Below, piece after piece: positions 52,607 to 62,129 of a DNA stretch of 64,000 bases. Source of the DNA: Flavobacterium poyangense. Lineage in GTDB: Bacteria > Bacteroidota > Bacteroidia > Flavobacteriales > Flavobacteriaceae. The notes under the pieces are model-generated. The model had not been told where the DNA came from. It searched no databases and was given only the letters and a program-made list of their open reading frames with translations. Within the stretch, counting starts at the first letter, position 1. Each line of letters starts with the position of its first letter. The stretch is from assembly GCF_011751075.1 (NCBI RefSeq), contig NZ_JAALLN010000002.1:124001-188000 (forward strand), written 5' to 3'. The position numbers and the translations under genes were made by a program.

Positions 52607-53305
52607 TTAAAAAAGCGCTTTACATTTTGCTTCTTTTACCAAATCATCATCAGATCCGGATTTTATTTTGAGCAACTCCTTTAGATTCGCTCTTCGTTTC
52701 TCTATCTCGTTTAACGAAATCGGAATATATTGCGGCATCACCGCCACCGGAGTTCCTTTTGATAAATGAAATAAAATCTGTTTATCGAATTCATCAATTT
52801 CAATCGAATTATGAGAAGCCTGATTCAACATTTTTTTTACGGACTGACTGTAATACTTTTCATTTTTCATTACTCTGTCGAATGCAAACAATAACTCATC
52901 AAAAGTAAGATCATTTTTAATGATTAAACCATTTGGGTTTATGGTTCTGATAATCGTTTTAATTTTCAACAATTCCGTATACATCGTTAACAAAACAATC
53001 TTGCAATGAGGCATTTTCTTTGAGATTAATTTTGCCAGATCTTCGCCTGAAAAAATCTCTTTTTCCTCATACGGTGGCATACTGATATCCAGAAAAGCAA
53101 CATCAAACTTTGGTGTTGCACTATTTTCTATCAAATCATATCCTGACCTGCAATCGTGGGCCTGTGCAAAACTAAACTCGTATTGTTTCGTATTATAACG
53201 CGTTATCGCATTTTTATATCCTTCTATAATAAAAGGATGATCATCAACAATTAATATATTTTGCTTACTTAATTGTGAAATTGTAGTGTTTGGGTCAACT
53301 GTCAT
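52607..53305 (-). CDS. response regulator with C-terminal HTH
   Basis: A 232-residue two-component regulator. The receiver domain (about 14-140) has the acidic pair in ILIVDDHPFII, the phospho-acceptor Asp in VAFLDISMPP and Lys in GLIIKND. The C-terminal part (about 165-215) has a LuxR-like position, with FDKQILFHLSKGTPVAVMPQ, but the helix-turn-helix is diverged. Its start overlaps the stop of the kinase gene by 4 bases, so the two form a matched pair. Confidence 0.88.
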   Translation of the reverse strand: MTVDPNTTISQLSKQNILIVDDHPFIIEGYKNAITRYNTKQYEFSFAQAHDCRSGYDLIENSATPKFDVAFLDISMPPYEEKEIFSGEDLAKLISKKMPHCKIVLLTMYTELLKIKTIIRTINPNGLIIKNDLTFDELLFAFDRVMKNEKYYSQSVKKMLNQASHNSIEIDEFDKQILFHLSKGTPVAVMPQYIPISLNEIEKRRANLKELLKIKSGSDDDLVKEAKCKALF

Positions 53306-55353
53306 TTCTTTTGTAGGTTAATTTTTTGATCGATGGGTATTTTTACCGAAAGTAGCGTTCCTTCTCCTGCGGCAGATTTTATTGTTACGGTTCCCTTACA
53401 TTCTGCAGCTCTGTATTCGATGTTGTGCAAGCCGATTCCGCTCTTTGTTCTTTTCACATTAAATCCGGTTCCATCGTCCTGAACAGATACAACCAAATAA
53501 TTTATCTCGCTTTTAAATTCAACGGTAATCGTTTCTGCCTTTGCATACTTATTGCAATTCTGAAGCGCTTCCTGAATAATTCTGTATAAATTAATTTTAA
53601 CAGTATTGCTAACCAGTTCCCATTTGATCTGAGAATCAAACGCAGTAATCAATTTAGAAGGGTACGTTTGTTGTTGGTTTTCAAATAATTTGTTTAGAAT
53701 CAAAACAAAATTATTAATTAATTCTGACTTTTCTCTATTTAAATCATGCGAAATTTCGCGTATATCTTCCTCTATATTTTTAAGTTCTGTTAGATATTTT
53801 TTTCTTTTTACTGCTGCTTCGGCCTCTTCTATTTTATCTAAACTATCCAAACTGATTCTCACTCCAAACATTCTCCCCAAAACACCATCATGCAACTCCT
53901 GAGCCACTTTTTTCTTTTCTTTTATACGAGTCAGTTCAATATCGTTTTGCTGGGAAATCATCAAATTATAGATGTCTTCATTTGCAATCTGCTGTTGCTG
54001 CTTAAAAAGCAATTCCCTGTTCTTCGCTTTCTGTGTTTTGTAAACATAGAAAACCAAACCAATCAAAGTAAGAATACTAAAGACATAAACTAACGTTTTA
54101 ATTTTTTCCTGGAGATTTGAATTTTGATCCCTTATTTCATTGGTTTCGTACTCAATTCTCGAGAATTTCTCTCCCATTTTTCGTTCCGCTTTCAACATAC
54201 GATCATTAAGCCGGATATATTCTTTCGTATAGACAGAAGCATTTTTAGGATCTACTGCTTCTATTTGCTTCAGAGCTTCAAGTATGTCTCTTATTTTTTT
54301 TAAGCTACGCGACAAAATGAGCGCCTGTTTAGAGTATTGAACTGCTCTGAAGGTGTCTTTTTTAAAAGCATAATATTCAGACAAATGTATTTTACTCAAC
54401 ACTACACCTGATTTCAAACCTATACTGTCTCTAATTTTCAGCGCTTTATAAAACTGCCCGGGAAGTCCTTCCGACTCCTCTAATTTAAATTTCGAATACG
54501 CTAAATTATCTAATATAATAGTATACAAGATGGTATTCTCCCTGAATAGGTTTTTCTCATCGAGAGCTTTACTAAAATATACCTTTGCTTTACTGTAGTT
54601 GCGCATTCTTAAATTAACAAACCCAATATTATTCAATGAAGTAGCTTTTAACTGAAAGTCCGCAGGAATTGATTTGTCGGCCAAAATACTCAATGCATTT
54701 TGATGAAATTCAAGTGCTTTGCCAAACTCTTCTCTTTCGTTATATAAGATTCCCAACAAATTATAACAATCATAAAGCTGATCATTAACATTTTTTCGCT
54801 GTTTTAAAATCCGGAGTGCTTTAAAAATATTGATTTCACTTTCAAAATAATCGCCTTCGTTATACTGAAGAGTTGCCTTATTCAAAAATGTCTTTGCTAA
54901 ATTATAGTGATCGTTGATTTTCAAATACACTTTTTCTGCCCTAAAGTAATTCAAAAAGGCACTATCGGTTATGGCGTGAACGGTATAATAATCTCCTAAA
55001 TAGCTATACGCTTTAGCCATATGAAGAGAATCTTTCGAAGCCTTTGACCGCTCTAAAATCAATTCTGTGGTTTCCAGATAAGAAACCCAATCGCTCATGT
55101 TATAATATCGATTGGCAATTTTAAAAAGATTAACTTTATTAAGAGAATCATTTTTCTCATTTATAACTATGGCAAATGCCTTTTTGTTATACTCTTGTTT
55201 GTAGTCAAAGGGAAGGTTTATATCATTTGCTAATGATAGATAAGTGGCCAGACTATCTTCTGATAATTGTACATTCTTGTCGGTTTTCCCTTTCTTGGTA
55301 CAACCGCAGAAAGCAATACAGAGAAGGAATAATATGAAGTAATTATTTTTCAA
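53302..55353 (-). CDS. TPR sensor histidine kinase, lipoprotein-like
   Basis: A 683-residue kinase with a TTG start (position 55353). The N-terminus ends in a lipobox-like LLCIAFCGC; several TPR units fill about 60-390 (YNLLGILYNEREEFGKALEFH); a membrane helix lies at about 425-445; HisKA_3-type dimerisation (VAQELHDGVLGRMFGVRI, phospho-His near residue 485) and a HATPase domain (IIQEALQNCNKYAKA, DDGTGFNVKRTKSGIGLHNI) follow. A TPR-sensing, NarL-type kinase is common in Bacteroidota. The stimulus is unknown. A small secreted protein is encoded just upstream. Confidence 0.92.
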   Translation of the reverse strand: MKNNYFILFLLCIAFCGCTKKGKTDKNVQLSEDSLATYLSLANDINLPFDYKQEYNKKAFAIVINEKNDSLNKVNLFKIANRYYNMSDWVSYLETTELILERSKASKDSLHMAKAYSYLGDYYTVHAITDSAFLNYFRAEKVYLKINDHYNLAKTFLNKATLQYNEGDYFESEINIFKALRILKQRKNVNDQLYDCYNLLGILYNEREEFGKALEFHQNALSILADKSIPADFQLKATSLNNIGFVNLRMRNYSKAKVYFSKALDEKNLFRENTILYTIILDNLAYSKFKLEESEGLPGQFYKALKIRDSIGLKSGVVLSKIHLSEYYAFKKDTFRAVQYSKQALILSRSLKKIRDILEALKQIEAVDPKNASVYTKEYIRLNDRMLKAERKMGEKFSRIEYETNEIRDQNSNLQEKIKTLVYVFSILTLIGLVFYVYKTQKAKNRELLFKQQQQIANEDIYNLMISQQNDIELTRIKEKKKVAQELHDGVLGRMFGVRISLDSLDKIEEAEAAVKRKKYLTELKNIEEDIREISHDLNREKSELINNFVLILNKLFENQQQTYPSKLITAFDSQIKWELVSNTVKINLYRIIQEALQNCNKYAKAETITVEFKSEINYLVVSVQDDGTGFNVKRTKSGIGLHNIEYRAAECKGTVTIKSAAGEGTLLSVKIPIDQKINLQKK

Positions 55354-55372
55354 TAGTTTCTTTGAATTTCAT

Positions 55373-55380
55373 CAAAAATA
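55373..55380 (-). promoter_or_regulatory. -7 box of the kinase-regulator operon
   Basis: On the minus strand TATTTTTG, 20 bases before the TTG start at 55353. A terminator lies just upstream of it (55395-55427). Confidence 0.6.
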
Positions 55381-55394
55381 CTAAAACTATAGCC

Positions 55395-55428
55395 CAAAAA
55401 AAAAGGCTGTCATAAAATTGACAGCCTC
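55395..55428 (-). terminator. terminator of the small secreted protein gene
   Basis: AGGCTGTCA (55404-55412) pairs with TGACAGCCT (55419-55427). On the minus strand it is followed by nine T residues. Confidence 0.88.
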
Positions 55429-55448
55429 GTTTTCTATTTTCTTTATTT

Positions 55449-55700
55449 TTAATCCAATTTCACATTCATACGTGTTGATTGGTTCTCAGTTGCAAAACTG
55501 CTGGATTGTTTAAAGTTTGATTCAACTTGATTTTCATATCCAACATTATCGCTCTTACGTCTTCCCATTGAAGTACCATCTATAGGGTAAATGATGTCTA
55601 AATCGTTACTAGCTATATTCTTTACTTCTTCCGGAGTAGTAAATGAAGTTACTACTAATACTAAAGATAATAATCCGATTGTTACAGCTGCTTTTTTCAT
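55449..55700 (-). CDS. small exported protein of unknown function
   Basis: An 83-residue protein: signal peptide MKKAAVTIGLLSLVLVVTSF (about 1-22), then a short hydrophilic mature part rich in Asn, Ser and Asp (DIIYPIDGTSMGRRKSDNVG). No Cys and no known domain. It lies immediately upstream of the kinase gene but ends at its own terminator. It could be a signal or a partner for the TPR sensor, but that is only positional. No clear promoter was seen. Confidence 0.65.
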   Translation of the reverse strand: MKKAAVTIGLLSLVLVVTSFTTPEEVKNIASNDLDIIYPIDGTSMGRRKSDNVGYENQVESNFKQSSSFATENQSTRMNVKLD

Positions 55701-55872
55701 GATCTTGATTTTTTTTGTTTATGATTTTTATTTGGGGCATGTGATTCTTAAAATGAACCACGGTGTAAAACTAAGCCCGGAATCAAAAAAATTTACATAA
55801 AAAAATTAGTTTGTGGTAAAACATACCCAATTGGTAGTAAATGCGCGTCAAATCAACGTAAACGCTTAATTT

Positions 55873-56682
55873 TTAGACCTCTAAGTAATTTCCTATAATA
55901 AAATCAGAGATTATTAAATCAACATTTGATCTGTATGTTTTAGAGAAGGGGATTTTTTTTGAGGAGTTTTTTATGTAACAAACTGAGTTTCCGCTATGAA
56001 TGCGTGCCACATAATTTCGATTAATGATATAACTGTTGTGAATCCGGAAAAAAGGATAGGATAAAACATTCTCAAAATGCTTAAGGGTTTTAAAAGCCGT
56101 TATCATTTCACCGGAATTAAGGTAAATGTCAGTTGAATTGTTATCGGCCTGAAAATAGGTAATATCTTCCGCATTCAGATAGCGATAATCACCGTACGAT
56201 TTTATGCAAATAATAAGCGGTTTCTCGATCTCCTGAGGGATTTTGGGAACAGCAACAACCGGAGCAGGACTATCTTCTCTCATATTGACTAACTCTGTTA
56301 TCAAATTTATACGATTCAGCTTTAGAATAAGCTTACGCAAATCCATTTCCAAAACAGGTTTCAGCAAATAATCGAAAACACCATATTGAATGGCCTCATA
56401 AGCCAACTCTGTTCTTGAAGTAATGATAACAATTCTGGGAAGGACTGCTAAATACCGATACAATTCATTGATAAAATAAAGCGACAAATTGCTTGCAGGT
56501 TCTTGTGGATCGATTTCTAAAAAGACCAATGAAGGTTGGTGCTGTAAAATTAGATTTAATCCTTGTTGGTAATTCGCAGCAGTGCCCACAAAAGTTAAGT
56601 CCGAAAAACCTTCTGCAACAGTTCTGGTTTTCAAAATACTTTCAGTGTCATCATCAATAATAATATACGAATACTTTTTCAA
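55873..56682 (-). CDS. LytTR response regulator with Glu at the phospho-site
   Basis: A 269-residue regulator with a TTG start (MKKYSYIIIDDDTESIL). The receiver domain (about 1-125) has the acidic pocket IIIDDD, Thr in IVIITSRTE and Lys in DYLLKPV. The phospho-acceptor position reads LVFLEIDPQ, so Glu 56 replaces the usual Asp. The LytTR DNA-binding domain (about 165-265) is complete: YRYLNAEDITYFQADNNSTDIY, FFRIHNSYIINRNYV. No histidine kinase of the LytS type is adjacent. It may be constitutively active or phosphorylation-independent. Confidence 0.9.
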   Translation of the reverse strand: MKKYSYIIIDDDTESILKTRTVAEGFSDLTFVGTAANYQQGLNLILQHQPSLVFLEIDPQEPASNLSLYFINELYRYLAVLPRIVIITSRTELAYEAIQYGVFDYLLKPVLEMDLRKLILKLNRINLITELVNMREDSPAPVVAVPKIPQEIEKPLIICIKSYGDYRYLNAEDITYFQADNNSTDIYLNSGEMITAFKTLKHFENVLSYPFFRIHNSYIINRNYVARIHSGNSVCYIKNSSKKIPFSKTYRSNVDLIISDFIIGNYLEV

Positions 56683-56825
56683 TATCGAACTGTCTTGATT
56701 CTATCTACATTTAAAACTACGAATTACAAACGCATAAATATTTCATTGTTAATATATTACTCCCAAATGTTAACACATAAGGATAAAACAACAATATATC
56801 CGATGAAATACAAGGTCTAAATTAA

Positions 56826-56865
56826 AAAAAATCCCAAATTCCTAATGTGGAATTTGGGATTTTTG
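56826..56865 (-). terminator. terminator of glyS
   Basis: AAAAATCCCAAATTCC (56827-56842) pairs with GGAATTTGGGATTTTT (56849-56864), a 16-bp perfect stem. On the minus strand it follows the glyS stop and runs into a T tract. Confidence 0.9.
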
Positions 56866-56882
56866 TATTTCTATTTGAAAAA

Positions 56883-58424
56883 TTACATCTTCATTAACCA
56901 GTTTTTCATCGAAACTTCATTCTCAATGATAGCTCGTAATTCAGAAATTTTCACACGATCTTGTTTCATTGTATCTCTATGACGAATTGTAACCGTCTCA
57001 TCTTCGATCGTCTGATGATCTACGGTAATACAAAACGGAGTTCCTAAAGCATCCTGTCTTCTGTAACGACGACCCACTGCATCTTTCTCATCATAAGAAA
57101 CATTGAAATCCCATTTTAAATCTTCGATGATTTTTTTAGAAATTTCAGGTAAACCATCTTTTTTCACCAATGGTAAAACCGCTGCTTTTGTTGGCGCTAA
57201 AACTGCAGGCAATTTTAAAACCGTTCTTGTAGAACCATCTTCTAATGTTTCTTCCTGTAATGAAGTAGCAAAGATGGCCAGGAACATACGATCTAAACCA
57301 ACTGAAGTTTCTACCACATATGGCACGTAGTTCTCATTCAATTCAGAATCAAAATATTGTAGTTTTCTTCCTGAATATTTTTCGTGTGCTTTTAGGTCGA
57401 AATCTGTACGGGAGTGAATTCCTTCCAGTTCTTTGAAACCAAATGGAAAATTAAACTCAATATCAGCCGCTGCATTAGCATAATGTGCTAATTTTTCGTG
57501 ATCATGAAAACGGTAATTCTCTTTTCCTAATCCTAAAGACAAGTGCCAGTTTAAACGTGTAGTTTTCCAGTGTTCGTACCATTGCATTTCTTCACCCGGA
57601 CGCACAAAAAACTGCATTTCCATTTGTTCAAATTCACGCATACGGAAAATAAACTGTCTCGCAACAATTTCATTTCTAAAAGCTTTTCCGGTTTGAGCAA
57701 TTCCAAAAGGAATCTTCATACGACCAGATTTTTGCACATTTGCAAAATTCACAAAAATACCCTGAGCCGTTTCCGGACGTAAATATAAATCCATTGCAGA
57801 ATCTGCAGAGGCTCCCAATTTAGTTCCGAACATTAAGTTAAACTGACGTACTTCTGTCCAGTTTTTAGAACCGGTATCAGGATCTGCTATTTCCAGCTCC
57901 TCGATTAAAGCTTTTACATCGTCTAAGTCTCCATTACCTAAAGAGCGTCCAAGTCTTTCACGAATTTCTTTTTCTTTTGCAAGATATTCCACAACTCTTG
58001 CATTAGTCGTAATAAATTCTTCTTCATTAAAAGCCTCTCCAAAACGAGCTTTTGCTTTTTCGATTTCTTTTTTGGCTTTCAGATTAATCTTTTCAGCATG
58101 ATCTTCAACCAAAACGTCAGCTCTGTATCTTTTTTTCGAATCTTTGTTGTCAATTAACGGGTCATTGAAAGCATCAACGTGGCCTGAAGCTTTCCAGGTA
58201 GTTGGATGCATCAATATTGCAGCGTCTAAGCCGACAATATTTTCATTCATCTGAACCATTGATTTCCACCAATATTCACGGATATTCTTTTTTAACTCGA
58301 CACCATTTTGTGCATAATCATATACTGCACTCAATCCATCGTATACTTCGCTTGACGGAAAAATAAATCCGTACTCTTTTGCGTGCGAAACCACATTCTT
58401 AAATAAATCTTCTTGTTTTGCCAT
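56883..58424 (-). CDS. glyS: glycine--tRNA ligase
   Basis: A 513-residue dimeric class II glycyl-tRNA synthetase (eukaryote/Bacteroidota type, not the alpha/beta type). Visible: EDLFKNVVSHAKEYGFIFPSSEVYDGL, the class II motif 2 region GIAQTGKAFRNEIVARQFIFRMREFEQ (here GIAQTGKAFRNEI and FRMREFEQMEMQFF), RPETAQGIFVNFANV, and the anticodon-binding C-terminal domain (PLVKKDGLPEISKKI). A single gene of this length matches the family. Its promoter is almost at the start codon. Confidence 0.97.
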   Translation of the reverse strand: MAKQEDLFKNVVSHAKEYGFIFPSSEVYDGLSAVYDYAQNGVELKKNIREYWWKSMVQMNENIVGLDAAILMHPTTWKASGHVDAFNDPLIDNKDSKKRYRADVLVEDHAEKINLKAKKEIEKAKARFGEAFNEEEFITTNARVVEYLAKEKEIRERLGRSLGNGDLDDVKALIEELEIADPDTGSKNWTEVRQFNLMFGTKLGASADSAMDLYLRPETAQGIFVNFANVQKSGRMKIPFGIAQTGKAFRNEIVARQFIFRMREFEQMEMQFFVRPGEEMQWYEHWKTTRLNWHLSLGLGKENYRFHDHEKLAHYANAAADIEFNFPFGFKELEGIHSRTDFDLKAHEKYSGRKLQYFDSELNENYVPYVVETSVGLDRMFLAIFATSLQEETLEDGSTRTVLKLPAVLAPTKAAVLPLVKKDGLPEISKKIIEDLKWDFNVSYDEKDAVGRRYRRQDALGTPFCITVDHQTIEDETVTIRHRDTMKQDRVKISELRAIIENEVSMKNWLMKM

Positions 58425-58431
58425 AGTGATG

Positions 58432-58439
58432 CAAAAATA
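58432..58439 (-). promoter_or_regulatory. -7 box of glyS, near-leaderless
   Basis: On the minus strand TATTTTTG followed by CATCACT and then the start codon at 58424. Transcription would begin only about 3 bases before the ATG, so the mRNA may be nearly leaderless. Confidence 0.6.
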
Positions 58440-58494
58440 TAAAAAGTACCATTAAAAAAAAGAAAAATAATAAAGTTTGAAGGATTGATTTCGT

Positions 58495-58502
58495 TATTTT
58501 TG
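58495..58502 (+). promoter_or_regulatory. -7 box of the comF-like gene
   Basis: TATTTTTG, 21 bases before the GTG start at 58523. Confidence 0.6.
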
Positions 58503-58522
58503 TAACTAAATTCTTTCTAATT

Positions 58523-59203
58523 GTGTTTAATTATATCATTGACCTGTTTTTTCCTAAACTTTGCGCCGGATGTCACAGCGTTTTAATGACTTACGAATTT
58601 GTTTTGTGTACCAAATGCCGTCACGAACTACCTCTTACCCAATATCACCTGGATCCTAAAAATGAAGCCGTCAAAAAGTTTTACGGAAAAGTTACCATCG
58701 AGTATGCCTCTGCCTTTTTGTATTTTAATAAAAAAGGAATCGTTCAGGAACTCATTCACAACTTAAAATATAAGGCCCAGGAAGAAATTGGAACTGTTTT
58801 GGGCCATTGGTATGCCGAAGATCTTAAAAAACTACCATTAGAAATCCCTTTTGATACAATAATCCCGGTTCCGTTGCACAAGCGAAAATTTAAAGAGAGA
58901 GGGTATAATCAGGTCACAACATTTGGGAAAGCCCTGGCCGAAGATTTAAATATCTATTATGACGATACTGTTTTGTACCGAAAAAGATACTCCAAAACAC
59001 AGTCAAAAAAGAATCTTTTAGGACGCTCAGAAAATATCGAAAATATATTTGATGTACATTTTTCAGAAAACAATCATCGTAAACATTTTTTAATTGTCGA
59101 TGATGTCCTTACAACAGGAGCAACACTGGAGGCTTGTTCCCATGCCTTATTAAAAATTCCGGGCGCAAAAATCAGTATTGTCTGTATGGCAATAGCGCAT
59201 TAA
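58523..59203 (+). CDS. ComF family protein (phosphoribosyltransferase-like)
   Basis: A 226-residue protein with a GTG start. The N-terminal zinc-ribbon-like Cys set is visible (FFPKLCAGCHSVL and CTKCRHELPL). The C-terminal phosphoribosyltransferase fold has IPVPLHKRKFKERGYNQV and the PRPP loop HFLIVDDVLTTGATLEAC. ComF proteins take part in natural transformation, where they aid ssDNA uptake. It is divergent from glyS and transcribed alone. Confidence 0.92.
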   Translation: MFNYIIDLFFPKLCAGCHSVLMTYEFVLCTKCRHELPLTQYHLDPKNEAVKKFYGKVTIEYASAFLYFNKKGIVQELIHNLKYKAQEEIGTVLGHWYAEDLKKLPLEIPFDTIIPVPLHKRKFKERGYNQVTTFGKALAEDLNIYYDDTVLYRKRYSKTQSKKNLLGRSENIENIFDVHFSENNHRKHFLIVDDVLTTGATLEACSHALLKIPGAKISIVCMAIAH

Positions 59204-59207
59204 AAGA

Positions 59208-59280
59208 AATCCTTTAAATCTTTGGCAAAAAAATCTGCCACAGATTTAAAGGATTAAAATGATTATATCTTAGCTTAAAA
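59208..59280. repeat. second copy of the CCTTTAAATCTNTGGC element
   Basis: AATCCTTTAAATCTTTGGCA, then CTGCCACAGATTTAAAGGATT and TGATTATATCTTAGCTTAAAA (each in pieces of at most 21 bases) match 20392-20475 closely. The first and second pieces form an inverted repeat. Next to it (59283-59340) lies a GTGCAATTTGTGGCGAAC/GCCGCTAATTGCAC palindrome. Confidence 0.8.
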
Positions 59281-59349
59281 AACAATTCGTGCAATTTGTG
59301 GCGAACTTTTTTTGCCGCTAATTGCACGGATTGCATCCGGCGCGTTATC

Positions 59350-62106
59350 TTAATTAATTACTATTTTCTTAACCGTTTTTCGGTTACCGTCAATAACGCT
59401 TACCAAATAAATTCCTCTTGCGGCATTCGGAAGCTGAATATTTTGATTGAAAATAGCTGAGGCTGTAAAGGAGTTTGAATAAACTGTTCTACCCAAAATA
59501 TCATTTACAAAAACACTAATTCCTGAACCTGATTCCGGTAAAAATTGAATTGTAAAACTTCCTTTATTTGGATTTGGATAAAGAACAAAGTCAATCGCAG
59601 GGACAACCTCATCAAGTCCCAAAGTATATTTCTGAGTCTGAATTGTAATGGATGCTGAATTTATAATTCCTGTTTCCTGAGCATCAATATCGCGAACCAT
59701 TAAAGTCCAGTCTCCGTAAGGGTTCTCGCCATTAAGCGTACTCAATTTACCTATCGGAACAATTGTTTGCAGTGTGTTTGATCCACAAGAAAGTGTACCT
59801 CCGGCATCATCATATTTTAAAGACAATGTGTTTGAATTACCACCACAGCTCCCTTGAAACAAAGGAATCACAGTACCTTTTGGACTCTTAATACTTATCT
59901 CAACATCTGACAAAAATGAGTGCGAAAAATTAATATTCAAATCCACATCAGTAACACTGGCCAAGTCGGCATTCGTTACGGCATTCTTAGCACCACTTCC
60001 AGAAGTGTCTGAACTTGTACTACTACTTTTTCCGGTCGGTGCAGGTACGTTAATTATTCTTGTCGTATATGTCAAATTGCCATCCGGAATTGCAAACGGA
60101 GCAGCAAAAGTGTATGTATTTGAATTTGTAGCAACAGCATAACCTACAGCAAACTGTTTGCTATTGACAGCATAGTAAATATTAGCCGTGGGTTCTATCA
60201 ATAATCTGCAAGAGGTTGCTTTAAGATCTGCAGGAACAGTAATCGTTTCCGAACCGTCGTTTGGTGTATTGGCTGCCAGAGTCACAGGGAATGTTAGCCC
60301 CCCGTCTGTAGAAAGTTTGATATTAACATTGGAAGAACCTGCCAAAGTATTGGTATTATTAACTGTCCAGGTAATCGTTTGCAGGCTTCCATTTAGCCAA
60401 CCGATATTGTCTGTATTTTGAGATGTAACAGTAAAAGGACCTGCGTTAGCATTCACAACAACAACCATCGCATCAGTATTGGTCTGTGCTGTACCCTGAG
60501 CGGCATTGTCACGTCCTGTCAGCGTAAAGTTTAAGGTTCTGGCTATAGAAGAAACAGATTCCCATGTTGATGATAACTTATTCTGCAGCACATCATTTAG
60601 CTGCGGCATATATCTGTTAGGCGATGTCACTGGAAGAAAAGAACGAAATAAGGGTCCATCCGGTTTTGTCGGATAGGCTTTACTGGTCTCTCCGGATGTA
60701 TTTGTTGCAACATCGTTTTCTTCCCAACAATAGGTTACTGTATCTCCATCCGGGTCGGAACCTGTTCCTTTAAGAATAAAGGCCGTTCCTTTTGGTATTG
60801 TATAATCTGGCCCTGCACTAATCGTTGGTGGATTGTTGGTTAAAGGTAAACTTACGGGACAAGTCACACTTGAAAGCACATTCTGAATTTGCAAAATACT
60901 GACATATGCAAAATAATCATCTGATCTGTTTTGCACATCATACCCCTCAGAAATCCCGGCATATCCCATAATCGTAGAACCACTACCCGGTTCTACATTA
61001 ACATTTGTTCGCTCACTCCCATCATACGAAAAAGTATGGTTAGCTCCAAGTTGATGACCAAATTCGTGAATTACAAAATCAATATCAAAAGTATCGCCTT
61101 CCGGTTTTGCATTAGATGGTGATGTATAAGCGCTCCCTTTTCCTAAAGGTTCAGAAGTTGTAGGATCAGTACAAATACAACCTATGCACCCCGCATTTCC
61201 TCCTCCGCCAGAAGCACCAAATAAGTGCCCGATATCATACCCGTTATTACCAACAACATTTGTCAAAGTGGTTTGAATTTCCTGATTCCAGGCACCATCG
61301 GCTCCTACAGAAGCAACTGAATAAGGGTCGGTGCTGGCGTCTGTGTAAATAAGGGCCTCAGTATTGGCAATTAAAATCAATCTGATCGCAAGGTCTCTGT
61401 TAAAAATACCATTAACTCTTGTCAAAGTAGCATTCATACCCGCCAATGCACCTGCTTTTGTACCTCCAAAATAAGTGGTATACTCTCCGGTACACGACAA
61501 AGCTAATCGCAATGTTTTGAAAACTTTATTATTTACTCCGGTCTTTGCGGTACCGCTTTTACTTTCTGTTTTTTTATTGATCGGAGTTTCTTTGGTAGAA
61601 CAAGCCAGAGCAGATTTTGAAAGGCTGCTTTTTGAAGCAAAAACAACGTACTGTCCTTTATTGTCCGGATTCTTTTCTACAAACTCCGGATTTTTTTCTG
61701 CACGTAATACCATAGATTGTACTCCGGCAGGAGAAACACTAAAATGAATTCTAGCTGACTTATCATCAATCCCGGCACCTTCGTAAGACCTGATATCCGG
61801 GTATTTTGCCTGTAATTCAGGATCAAAATTAGACGATTCCCAAACCGTGTACCGCTCCAAAACTCCGCTTGCATTTGGAAAAGTAATTTCAGAAGTATTT
61901 CTTTTCGTTTTCTTATCAGCAGTGGCAGACAGTTTTGTTTTTAGAAAATCTGAATTTAACTTAAAATACATTTTTTCTGAATCGTCAGACGTTACTTTTC
62001 TACTAAGAACAGAAGCTGAACTTACTTTTTGCCATAAAACATTGCTTTGAGCATTAATTGCGGCATACGAGAAAAGAATCACTATAGAAAGTAGTAGTTT
62101 TTTCAT
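59350..62106 (-). CDS. T9SS-secreted M12B-like metalloprotease with P-domain
   Basis: A 918-residue secreted protein. Signal peptide about 1-19; propeptide to about 190; reprolysin-type catalytic domain with the zinc motif HEFGHQLGANH and the Met-turn STIMGYAG; Ig/fibronectin-like region about 430-640; a proprotein-convertase P-domain about 665-820 (SDVEISIKSPKGTVIPLF, WTLMVRDIDAQETG); and a C-terminal T9SS type A sorting signal (FVLYPNPNKGSFTIQF, ending TVKKIVIN). A predicted extracellular protease released or attached through type IX secretion. Cys residues near GCIGCIC suggest an extra disulfide or metal loop. Confidence 0.93.
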   Translation of the reverse strand: MKKLLLSIVILFSYAAINAQSNVLWQKVSSASVLSRKVTSDDSEKMYFKLNSDFLKTKLSATADKKTKRNTSEITFPNASGVLERYTVWESSNFDPELQAKYPDIRSYEGAGIDDKSARIHFSVSPAGVQSMVLRAEKNPEFVEKNPDNKGQYVVFASKSSLSKSALACSTKETPINKKTESKSGTAKTGVNNKVFKTLRLALSCTGEYTTYFGGTKAGALAGMNATLTRVNGIFNRDLAIRLILIANTEALIYTDASTDPYSVASVGADGAWNQEIQTTLTNVVGNNGYDIGHLFGASGGGGNAGCIGCICTDPTTSEPLGKGSAYTSPSNAKPEGDTFDIDFVIHEFGHQLGANHTFSYDGSERTNVNVEPGSGSTIMGYAGISEGYDVQNRSDDYFAYVSILQIQNVLSSVTCPVSLPLTNNPPTISAGPDYTIPKGTAFILKGTGSDPDGDTVTYCWEENDVATNTSGETSKAYPTKPDGPLFRSFLPVTSPNRYMPQLNDVLQNKLSSTWESVSSIARTLNFTLTGRDNAAQGTAQTNTDAMVVVVNANAGPFTVTSQNTDNIGWLNGSLQTITWTVNNTNTLAGSSNVNIKLSTDGGLTFPVTLAANTPNDGSETITVPADLKATSCRLLIEPTANIYYAVNSKQFAVGYAVATNSNTYTFAAPFAIPDGNLTYTTRIINVPAPTGKSSSTSSDTSGSGAKNAVTNADLASVTDVDLNINFSHSFLSDVEISIKSPKGTVIPLFQGSCGGNSNTLSLKYDDAGGTLSCGSNTLQTIVPIGKLSTLNGENPYGDWTLMVRDIDAQETGIINSASITIQTQKYTLGLDEVVPAIDFVLYPNPNKGSFTIQFLPESGSGISVFVNDILGRTVYSNSFTASAIFNQNIQLPNAARGIYLVSVIDGNRKTVKKIVIN

Positions 62107-62129
62107 AAAGAATGTGGTATTTGAGACAT

